NCBI GenBank assembly: GCA_951813085.1
Contig: OX638348.1
Location: forward strand, 2,489,627-2,553,626
Origin: an uncultured Opitutaceae bacterium
GTDB taxonomy: Bacteria > Verrucomicrobiota > Verrucomicrobiia > Opitutales > Opitutaceae
Length of the DNA stretch: 64,000 nucleotides
Direction of reading: 5' to 3'
Shown piece after piece: positions 9,716 to 16,679 of this stretch. The notes below the pieces were generated by a model that was not told where the DNA came from, made no database searches, and worked only from the letters and a program-made list of their open reading frames with translations. A program made the translations under genes and the position numbers. Each line of letters starts with the position of its first letter. The first letter of the stretch is position 1.

Positions 9716-10189
9716 ATGCGATTCATCTCAAATTTCGGTCTCATCTTGGTTCTCGCATTGGCTTCGATCAGCAGCGCAAGTGGGCAAGCGAGTCCCCAAT
9801 CATCGGAGATTGACGCCCTGCAGGAAAAGATAGTTTCCGCGATCGAGCCCAAGGTAATGAAGATTCTCACCAGCGTGGAACTGCTTGAGGAACAGGTAGA
9901 GCCACTGCAAAAAGCAAGTGTCCGGTACTTCGCGTCGATCCTGATGGAGCAAGGCAAAATGCAAAGGGATCGAACGAAGATGCAAGAATCGGGGCAGAGA
10001 GGACGCGATGGGAGCGGTCGCGAAGCCATGATGCAACGGCGCCAGAAAATGGAGGCGCTTCGAACGGCGTTTGAAAAGCAAGCCAAAGAGATTTTGAACA
10101 ACAAGCAATTCCGAGCCTTCAAAAACGCTATGGAGGATTTGAGCCCGCAGCAGCGAAGAGGGCCGAGGGCCGGACGAGGGGGACGCTGA
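9716..10189 (+). CDS. Small secreted helical protein of unknown function
   Basis: I choose the ATG at 9716 rather than the TTG at 9710. The 157-residue protein has a signal peptide (about 1-23, ending ASGQA). The mature part is predicted to be almost all alpha-helix and is rich in Gln, Arg, Lys and Met, with a basic Gly/Arg tail (RRGPRAGRGGR). The size and helical, Met/Gln-rich character recall the Spy/CpxP type of periplasmic proteins, but the LTxxQ motif is not evident, so I assign no function. It is divergent from the TonB operon and precedes rsmG by 55 bases. Confidence 0.75.
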   Translation: MRFISNFGLILVLALASISSASGQASPQSSEIDALQEKIVSAIEPKVMKILTSVELLEEQVEPLQKASVRYFASILMEQGKMQRDRTKMQESGQRGRDGSGREAMMQRRQKMEALRTAFEKQAKEILNNKQFRAFKNAMEDLSPQQRRGPRAGRGGR

Positions 10190-10244
10190 TTCGAGCCACA
10201 AAATGATTGCCCTTGGATAGCGTAGCCTCCACTCAGGCTATTCT

Positions 10245-10895
10245 ATGGACTTCGACCTCCAAATCGTTGAGCAGCATTTTCCGGAAATAAGCGATCTTCA
10301 AGCGCAGCGTTTCCGCGACTACGCTCGGCTAATCGGTGAATGGAACCAGAAGATAAATCTCATCTCTCGCTCCGATATCGAGAATTTGCCCAAGCGCCAC
10401 ATCCTGCACTCGCTCGCCATCGCTAAAGCGATGCCATTCGCGAACGGCACGCGAATCATGGACGTCGGAACAGGAGGAGGTTTTCCCGGAATTCCCCTTG
10501 CGATTCTGTTTCCTGAATGCGGTTTTCACCTGGTTGATTCAATCGGCAAAAAGGTTAAGGTCGTAGTCGATTGCGTACAGAAGCTGGGATTGGACAATGT
10601 ATCCGCTGAGCAAGCGCGCGCTGAGTCCGTTTCCAATCAGTACGATTTCATCGTTGCTCGAGCCGTGACCCAATTGCCCCAGTTTATGGGATGGATTCGA
10701 AAACGAGTGAAGCGAACCGCCTTCAACTCTCTAGCGAATGGAGCGCTATACTTGAAAGGCGGAGATCTTCGAGCGGAGTTCGAAGCCATTCCAGAGTCCC
10801 CCACCGCATTTCCAATTCGCGAATTCTTCGACTATGACGAGTTCGATCAGAAATTCGTTATCCACGTACCGGTGACAAGGGGTCAGCCTCAATAA
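10245..10895 (+). CDS. rsmG: 16S rRNA (guanine-527-N7)-methyltransferase RsmG
   Basis: RsmG (GidB) methylates N7 of G527 in 16S rRNA using S-adenosylmethionine. The 216-residue protein has the family N-terminus (YARLIGEWNQKINLISR, then HILHSLAIAK) and SAM-binding motif I, MDVGTGGGFPGIPLAI (about 67-82), followed by LVDSIGKKVKVV. Normal length, ATG start. The SNF2 helicase gene begins 13 bases after its stop. Confidence 0.96.
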   Translation: MDFDLQIVEQHFPEISDLQAQRFRDYARLIGEWNQKINLISRSDIENLPKRHILHSLAIAKAMPFANGTRIMDVGTGGGFPGIPLAILFPECGFHLVDSIGKKVKVVVDCVQKLGLDNVSAEQARAESVSNQYDFIVARAVTQLPQFMGWIRKRVKRTAFNSLANGALYLKGGDLRAEFEAIPESPTAFPIREFFDYDEFDQKFVIHVPVTRGQPQ

Positions 10896-10908
10896 GAAAA
10901 ATCCCACC

Positions 10909-13380
10909 GTGCAGCTACGGCTCCTAATTCCCCCCAATATCGAATCGAGCGCCGAACGAGACGCCATCCCGATCAAGCTCGAGATTCGACAATCCGAAAG
11001 CGAAATCCAAGCCCCCGAGTCGATACCTATGGATGCATTGGGCGCCTTGTCGGAGAGTGAGCGAGCCGCCGCCTTCTCTCTCCTTCAATGGTCAGGAGGG
11101 AGCCTCGCCTCTTTCTTGCAACTCACCCGAGATCAACTCGCTCAAATTGTTGAAATCTTGGCAAAGGAAGAATGCTTTTACTGGGCGAACAAGCCTCAGG
11201 AGCCCATTGAGTGGACTGCAAGCCAGCTCGTTGGCGTTTCCAATTTCTTACGCCCCGCTTCTCCAGAGTCGCCCTCCTCAGAACGCCCCTCCGCTGAGCC
11301 TGATTCTGAACCCGCGCCTAAATCGCCCTATGCCAAATCTGCAGGCTTCGAAGGCACGCCTATGCAGGTCGACGGTTCGCCCCACTTCATTTCGATCAAG
11401 CTCCCTTCGAGAGAGCATCCCTGCTACCGGGAAATTCGAGATCTGCTCGACGCCTATCGCTTCAGGCTCGAACCGAGCAATAGAAGATGGTGGCTGCGAG
11501 ACCGGCACCAAGTATTGAATTTCCTAGGCGAGAATTGGACTGACCTGGAAAATCGATACCAAGCGGAATTCAGCGAAAATTTCCTGGAGCGTGCAAAGCC
11601 TATCAAAAACGTATCGATTCGAATGGAAATTCAGGAGGGGCACGGTTCGTTCAAGCTCTCCCTATCGATCGCAGCAGGGAACGCTAGCGAACAATCGATT
11701 CGCTCGAGCCTCAACTCAGGTCGCCATTACATCGAATCCGGGGACCAGATCTTTCTAGTCAAAAAGGAAGCGCTGGGGAAAATTCACTCCTTGCAAAAAG
11801 CGGTTTCCAACTCTCCAGACGCGCCATTGCTCCACAACGGCACGTATTCCCTACACGCATCCCGAATACCTGAAATTTCGGAATCGCTAGAAGCGGTCAA
11901 TCCAAACTTCAAAGCGCCTAAAATCTGGCGGGCCCGTAGCGCAGGACTGCGAAACCTAACCGAACTGCCTCGTCCCTCGCTCACACCCTACCTAGAGAAA
12001 ACGCTGCGCCCCTACCAGAAGATCGGCGTTTCCTGGATGACTCACTTGTTCAAGTATGAGCTAGGCGGTATTCTCGCCGACGAAATGGGTTTGGGCAAGA
12101 CCCTGCAAGCGCTCGCTCTCCTATCAGGGCTTAAAGGCCGTCGACGCGAAAAGGAGGTGCCCTCGCTCTCGCTCGTCGTTTGCCCCGCCTCGCTTGTTGA
12201 AAACTGGAAACGTGAAGCGAACCTCCATTGTCCGGAACTGAACGTTTTCGTGAATCATGGAAGCCAACGGTTCCGGGATCAGTCGGAGCTAAGCGACATA
12301 GATGTCCTTATTACCTCGTATGGCACGCTCATCAGGGATCAAGAAACGCTTTCCAAGCAAGTATTTCTCTGCATCATCGCCGATGAGGCCCAGCATATCA
12401 AGAATCGCAAGACTCAGAATGCCCGAGCGATCCTCGGCCTGAACGCTCCGGGTCGATTCTTGCTCACGGGTACGCCTATCGAAAATCGGATACAGGATTT
12501 GATGTCGCTGCTTGATTTCATTCTGCCAGGTGGATGGAAAGGTATACCAAAGGACGCTCGAGGAGACGATCGCCGCTGGCATGAACGCCGTATATTGGAT
12601 CAAGCAGCCCCTTACATATTAAGGCGCTCAAAAGAATCGGTCGCTCCAGAACTACCCGAAAAGCTCGAGCACACGCTTTTCATCGAAATGACACCTGATC
12701 AGCGCTCCCTCTACGAACGCGCAAGACGCGAGGCTGAGACCGATATCTCTAAGCTCGAGAAATCCGGAGGCTCTGAAAACGCGCTTCGCATGAAAGCTCT
12801 AACGCAATTGCTGCGATTGAGGCAAATTTGCTGTGACCCACGTATTGTCGATGGCGACGCCGAACCCAGCTCTTCAGCGAAGAGAGCGAGCTTCATCGAA
12901 TTGCTAGAGGAATCCATAGATGGCGGCCACCGCATCCTGGTGTTCTCGCAGTTCGTTTCCATCCTCTCCCTCCTTCGCGATGAACTAGATTTGCAGGAAA
13001 TTGGCTACTGCTACATCGATGGATCCACCCGGAATAGAATGGAGCAAGTTGACAAATTCCAGTCGAACGCTGACATCCCCATCTTCCTAATCTCGCTAAA
13101 AGCAGGAGGAGTCGGCCTGAATCTCACTGCTGCCGATACCGTAATCCATTTCGACCCTTGGTGGAATCCTGCTGCAGAGACTCAGGCCACGGATAGAGCC
13201 CACCGGATCGGTCAAACCAAAGTCGTTACCAGCTACAAGCTGATCGTGTCAGGTTCGGTCGAAGAGAACGTCCTACAACTTCAGGCGACTAAGCGAACGC
13301 TTCTAAAGGACGTATTTGAGGCAAGCGAGGCAGCCAATGCGACTTTGGGCTTAGAAGATCTCAAGTCCCTTCTCGGCTAA
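10909..13380 (+). CDS. SNF2-family DNA helicase/translocase
   Basis: This 823-residue protein is a DEAD-like SNF2 ATPase that probably translocates on double-stranded DNA and remodels protein-DNA complexes. The ATPase half begins near 360: Walker A DEMGLGKTLQALALL (about 389-403), Walker B ADEAQHIK (about 490-497) and LLTGTPIENR. The C-terminal helicase lobe contains GGVGLNLTAADTVIHFDPWW and the motif VI arginines TDRAHRIGQ. The first 350 residues match no domain I recognise. They include a Pro/Ser-rich linker at about 113-145 and a region with the PSNRRWWLRDRHQVLNFL stretch. A GTG start at 10909 is used, close behind rsmG. Confidence 0.93.
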   Translation: MQLRLLIPPNIESSAERDAIPIKLEIRQSESEIQAPESIPMDALGALSESERAAAFSLLQWSGGSLASFLQLTRDQLAQIVEILAKEECFYWANKPQEPIEWTASQLVGVSNFLRPASPESPSSERPSAEPDSEPAPKSPYAKSAGFEGTPMQVDGSPHFISIKLPSREHPCYREIRDLLDAYRFRLEPSNRRWWLRDRHQVLNFLGENWTDLENRYQAEFSENFLERAKPIKNVSIRMEIQEGHGSFKLSLSIAAGNASEQSIRSSLNSGRHYIESGDQIFLVKKEALGKIHSLQKAVSNSPDAPLLHNGTYSLHASRIPEISESLEAVNPNFKAPKIWRARSAGLRNLTELPRPSLTPYLEKTLRPYQKIGVSWMTHLFKYELGGILADEMGLGKTLQALALLSGLKGRRREKEVPSLSLVVCPASLVENWKREANLHCPELNVFVNHGSQRFRDQSELSDIDVLITSYGTLIRDQETLSKQVFLCIIADEAQHIKNRKTQNARAILGLNAPGRFLLTGTPIENRIQDLMSLLDFILPGGWKGIPKDARGDDRRWHERRILDQAAPYILRRSKESVAPELPEKLEHTLFIEMTPDQRSLYERARREAETDISKLEKSGGSENALRMKALTQLLRLRQICCDPRIVDGDAEPSSSAKRASFIELLEESIDGGHRILVFSQFVSILSLLRDELDLQEIGYCYIDGSTRNRMEQVDKFQSNADIPIFLISLKAGGVGLNLTAADTVIHFDPWWNPAAETQATDRAHRIGQTKVVTSYKLIVSGSVEENVLQLQATKRTLLKDVFEASEAANATLGLEDLKSLLG

Positions 13381-14222
13381 AATCTACCGTAGAATCAATC
13401 AAACGTCTACGTATCAGCGCTAGACTTCCACGGTATTAGCAAGCGCCTATCGGCTGAATATACGGTGCGTTTCATCCAAATAGGTCTATTCGAAGCAATC
13501 CCGAATTTTCGGTATTTTGCCCTCTTTTCGAGCCCTAAAATGCGGCATCTGCGTATCGAGCGCGGAAATAGACTATAAGAGCAATTTCACCCGTTTCCCC
13601 TCTGGAACAAAGGGACAAGTCACGTGGCTTCTTTTGACTCTCTCCGATTCTAGAATACGACTACGTATCATCCTAGATCCTATCTAGTTTCGAGAAAAAA
13701 ATTGGATTAATTTGATCCTGAATCCCTAAAGAAAAAAACGAAGAGTGAGATACTTATTTTTACCTATTATAGTATCTATCAATTTATTTTATCTTAATTA
13801 TACTTATCTTTTAGGCTTATTTCTATTCTTACGGTTCGGTTAATGTTCCTCCGTATCTAACCGCGTTATTTCGATCATAAGAGCGCTGTATTTCGCTGAT
13901 TTCAAAGGACTATATCCAATCTTCAATCACAAATCTATTCGATAGTATTACTAATCGTTAAGAATGAATTCGTTCTAAGCTAATACCCTAATTTCTTATC
14001 GTTTTAATCAATTAAGAATATCTACATCGTAAATGCGCCCATGGTCGAGACGATAGAACTGCCAACACGAAATCCAATCATAGCCTATCCGCAGCACGAA
14101 AACGATCCCAACTCAGATTCATAGGTTATTCAGAAAACAAATACATTATATCAAATAACAATATCCATCACATCTCCCTCCGGGGAAAATTACATCTAAC
14201 AACAATCCAACATCAAAACACC
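13381..14222. other. 842-base gene-free, AT-rich stretch upstream of the fimbrial locus
   Basis: No credible gene is visible on either strand. The second half (about 13690-14220) is much richer in A/T than its surroundings, with runs of TTATTT and ATTAA. It contains a near-perfect 16-base palindrome at 13961-13976 and a 6-base inverted repeat at 13673-13687. I find no convincing terminator for the helicase gene or a clear sigma-70 promoter. As the only non-coding DNA before the pilin genes, it probably carries their regulatory region and a long leader. Confidence 0.6.
13961..13976. promoter_or_regulatory. Near-perfect 16-base palindrome, possible operator
   Basis: AGAATGAATTCGTTCT is self-complementary except for one mismatched pair. 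It lies 246 bases before the first pilin start, in AT-rich DNA. A regulator site is possible, but chance palindromes are common in such sequence. Confidence 0.25.
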
Positions 14223-14726
14223 ATGAAAACACTCATCGCTGCTTCAGTTAGCCTCGGCTTTGCTTCCATGCTTCACGCTGGACCCAATGAATCTGCGAAC
14301 CTTACCGCTTCTATCACTTCGGGAGCTCTTGAAATCGTACCTGCTTCCGTAACGGGACCTTGGGCTGCCAATGGTGGGGGCTCTGTAGCTGTTACGGGAT
14401 CGACTCAAATCGACGCTTTGGTCTTCGAAATCGACGGAATCACCATCAATGACTTGAACGGTGACGGACTTGGCTGGACCCTGTCCGCTACTCCTGTACC
14501 TGCGCTTACCGACGGAACGGACAATCTTCCTATTGGTACAACCGCCGGATTCAACAACCCATCCGACATTGCTAACAGCACTGTTACTCCCAACCTAGTT
14601 ACCTACACAGAGACAGATGGTGTCGTTGGCTATACCATCAACTACGACGTAGCTTACGATGTGCCTGCCCTTGTTGGCTCTGGTTCATACACCGGCACGA
14701 TAGCCTTCGAGCTGTTGGCGCAATAG
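14223..14726 (+). CDS. Pilin-like secreted subunit with GxGWxL segment (paralogue 1)
   Basis: This 167-residue protein has a signal peptide (1-19, ending LHA) and an all-beta mature chain. The mature N-terminus NLTASITSGALEIVPAS resembles the donor strand of alpha-class (CS1/Tcf) pilins. The C-terminus GSYTGTIAFELLAQ matches the final GxYxG strand of those subunits. In the middle, DLNGDGLGWTLSA combines a DxNxDG calcium-type loop (Asp-77, Asn-79, Asp-81, Gly-82) with a GWTL core like that of Gram-positive WxL domains. A paralogue follows 11 bases downstream, and a chaperone and usher are encoded nearby, so a fibre subunit is the likely role. No strong Shine-Dalgarno sequence precedes the ATG. 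Confidence 0.8.
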   Translation: MKTLIAASVSLGFASMLHAGPNESANLTASITSGALEIVPASVTGPWAANGGGSVAVTGSTQIDALVFEIDGITINDLNGDGLGWTLSATPVPALTDGTDNLPIGTTAGFNNPSDIANSTVTPNLVTYTETDGVVGYTINYDVAYDVPALVGSGSYTGTIAFELLAQ

Positions 14727-14737
14727 TTTCTTAATGA

Positions 14738-15253
14738 ATGAGATATATCGGTAATCCATTATGCATAGCTACACTCTGCGCGATCGCCACCTCCATCAGA
14801 TCATCTGAAACGGAGCAGGCTCAACTTGCCGCGACGATCAATCCGGGGGCGCTTGAAATCGCGCCAGCCTCGCTGGCCACCGAATTCAACCCGGTACAAG
14901 CAGACATCAGGCTAACGGGGACAACGCAAACGGATGCGATTACCTTCAATATCTCAGACATAGAGATCAACGATCTTAACGGGGACGGCCTTGGGTGGAA
15001 ACTCACGGCCGTCCCTCATGTTCTTTCACATACGAGCAACAGCTCGACCCTCCCCATCGGAACCGTCGCAGGGTTTCAGAATTTCAGCGATGTCGCCAAT
15101 ACCTCGCTCGAAAGCCCGGACGAAATCCTGTACACCTCAGGCAGCGGCATAGCGAACTACACCGTAGATTTCCTACTTTCCTACGACATCCCTCTGACCG
15201 CTACAGCAGGCGACTACAATGGGATCGTGATATTCAACATCATTGCGGAATGA
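14738..15253 (+). CDS. Pilin-like secreted subunit with GxGWxL segment (paralogue 2)
   Basis: The 171-residue product is a paralogue of the preceding protein. It shares the N-terminal strand QLAATINPGALEIAPASL, the block INDLNGDGLGWKLTAVP with DxNxDG at Asp-79, Asn-81, Asp-83 and Gly-84, the LPIGTVAGFQN segment, and the closing GDYNGIVIFNIIAE strand. A signal peptide is likely within the first 22 residues but is less regular, with two cysteines. The stop overlaps the ATG of the next gene. It may be a minor or second structural subunit of the same fibre. Confidence 0.78.
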   Translation: MRYIGNPLCIATLCAIATSIRSSETEQAQLAATINPGALEIAPASLATEFNPVQADIRLTGTTQTDAITFNISDIEINDLNGDGLGWKLTAVPHVLSHTSNSSTLPIGTVAGFQNFSDVANTSLESPDEILYTSGSGIANYTVDFLLSYDIPLTATAGDYNGIVIFNIIAE

Positions 15254-15840
15254 ATACGGCGACTTACAGAATAGCGGTGCGGGCGACATTCGCTCTGGCC
15301 CTCATTTTTGCGGATATACAACGTCGAGAATCCGCATTTGGGACCTATTCTCATAGCAATCTTAACGGCCACGATCACAAAGAAGATTTCTACCACCAAA
15401 GCTACGCTGATGACCACTACTACAATCATTTACATCGCTACGGAATTCACCTCGATGGCCCTCGGCGCATTATTTTTCCACGAACGACTGTTACTGAGTA
15501 TCCTCAAGACGTATACAGCCATGAACAACGCCTCATTCTGTCGAACAAAAATTTTAAGAAAGGCTGGTTGCTCAACGGTAAGGTGTTTCGTGATCGCCTA
15601 TTTGGCTGGAAGACCTGGGAGCGTATACCTGCCGAATTGAAATTCAAGTCCATCACCTGGGTGCGCGGTGGCAACGGAAGCACTGCGGGAATCAGGATCC
15701 ACCCGAGTGGAGAATATATTGAAGCCGACCCCAACTACAGGAGAGGAGTCTACGACATTAGATTCGAAGTCGTTCTAAGAGTCCCAGCTTTTCCTTACGC
15801 TGACAAATACTTCGGCGTATGCGCGTTTATCGTACAATAA
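15250..15840 (+). CDS. His-rich secreted protein of the fimbrial operon, possible tip or minor subunit
   Basis: I use the ATG at 15250, which overlaps the previous stop. The 196-residue protein begins with a hydrophobic export segment (about 8-22). Residues 35-67 contain eight histidines together with Asp, Glu and Tyr, suggesting metal binding. The rest looks beta-rich, with SITWVRGGNGSTAGIRI and a C-terminal VYDIRFEVVLRVPAF strand. I recognise no family. Its place between the pilins and the chaperone is where minor subunits or adhesins are often encoded. Confidence 0.65.
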   Translation: MNTATYRIAVRATFALALIFADIQRRESAFGTYSHSNLNGHDHKEDFYHQSYADDHYYNHLHRYGIHLDGPRRIIFPRTTVTEYPQDVYSHEQRLILSNKNFKKGWLLNGKVFRDRLFGWKTWERIPAELKFKSITWVRGGNGSTAGIRIHPSGEYIEADPNYRRGVYDIRFEVVLRVPAFPYADKYFGVCAFIVQ

Positions 15841-15870
15841 TAATTTATATAGCCTAAGCCCACAATACTA

Positions 15871-16608
15871 ATGAAATACCTAGCAACAACAGCAATCGCC
15901 CTATTGATGACGGCGTCTGGATTCGCCTTTGGCGTCAAACCTATGGTGGCCGATTTCGATCCAAACGCCCCTCAGTCGCAGCAAGTCTTCGTCCTGGAGA
16001 ATAAGACTGATGAACCTACACCCGTCGAAATACTGGTGGCCAAGCCCTCCATGGGAGAAGATGGTTTTGAAGTCCTAGACATGGGCAACGGAGAGGATCT
16101 CTTCCTTATCCTACCACAACAGCTTGTACTCCCGCCCAATTCTAAGCGCTCCGTCAAGGTGCTCTATGTCGGCGACCCGATTGACTACGAAGACACCTAT
16201 CGTATCCTCTTCAATGAATTGCCCGTCACCATCACTGATCCAGATGAGGAACTGGCGGAAGGCGAAAGCTCCTACTCGATGCAGGTGGTCATGCAATATC
16301 ACACACGTATTTGGTTAACTCCCGGCAACCTGAGCGAAGACCTGAAAGTAAAGGAATTCGACAAGGTATCGGTACCGACCCCCAAGACGAAATTCGCCGA
16401 CGGTACTGAAACCGAAGGGTCAGAGCCAATGGACATGCTGGAAATCACGATCGCCAACGAAGGTCAGAAGCACGGCTACGTCCGCTACCCGACCATCACA
16501 ATGGTGCGCGTCGCCGGCAAACCCATCGTGCTCGCTCGTAAGGATCTCGACGCTATTTCAGGTCACGTCATTATGAAAAGCAGCGAAAAGACATTCCACC
16601 TCCCTTAG
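15871..16608 (+). CDS. PapD-like periplasmic fimbrial chaperone, ending at an early amber codon
   Basis: The 245-residue protein has a signal peptide (1-19) and two immunoglobulin-like domains as in PapD-type chaperones. The first has the pattern QVFVLENKTDEPTPVEI, LPPNSKRSVKVLYVG and YRILFNELPV, the usual FGS/FGL chaperone core. Such proteins hold fimbrial subunits by donor-strand complementation and deliver them to the usher. The frame closes at TAG 16606-16608, but the same frame continues with sensible codons (KEDFPELASIKEIRLETVKR) to a second TAG at 16669. The protein may thus be about 20 residues short. The usher begins 9 bases after that second stop. Confidence 0.85.
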   Translation: MKYLATTAIALLMTASGFAFGVKPMVADFDPNAPQSQQVFVLENKTDEPTPVEILVAKPSMGEDGFEVLDMGNGEDLFLILPQQLVLPPNSKRSVKVLYVGDPIDYEDTYRILFNELPVTITDPDEELAEGESSYSMQVVMQYHTRIWLTPGNLSEDLKVKEFDKVSVPTPKTKFADGTETEGSEPMDMLEITIANEGQKHGYVRYPTITMVRVAGKPIVLARKDLDAISGHVIMKSSEKTFHLP

Positions 16609-16679
16609 AAAGAGGATTTTCCCGAGCTCGCCTCTATCAAGGAAATTCGTCTCGAAACGGTTAAGCGTTAGGCAGCTAG

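Noticed and set aside
13501-13512. CCGAATTTTCGG palindrome as terminator of the SNF2 gene
   Set aside because: The stem is only 4-5 bases with a minimal loop, the following T run is weak, and it lies 120 bases past the stop.
13673-13687. CTAGAT-cct-ATCTAG inverted repeat
   Set aside because: Six-base arms in AT-rich DNA are expected by chance and no promoter or gene start is close.
14995-15249. N-terminal extension of the His-rich protein
   Set aside because: It is an out-of-frame reading of the second pilin gene; the real start at 15250 is followed by a signal-like segment.
16606-16608. Amber codon in the chaperone as pyrrolysine or other recoding
   Set aside because: TAG is used as an ordinary stop in many genes here (hemF, hemE, hemY and others), and no recoding element is visible.
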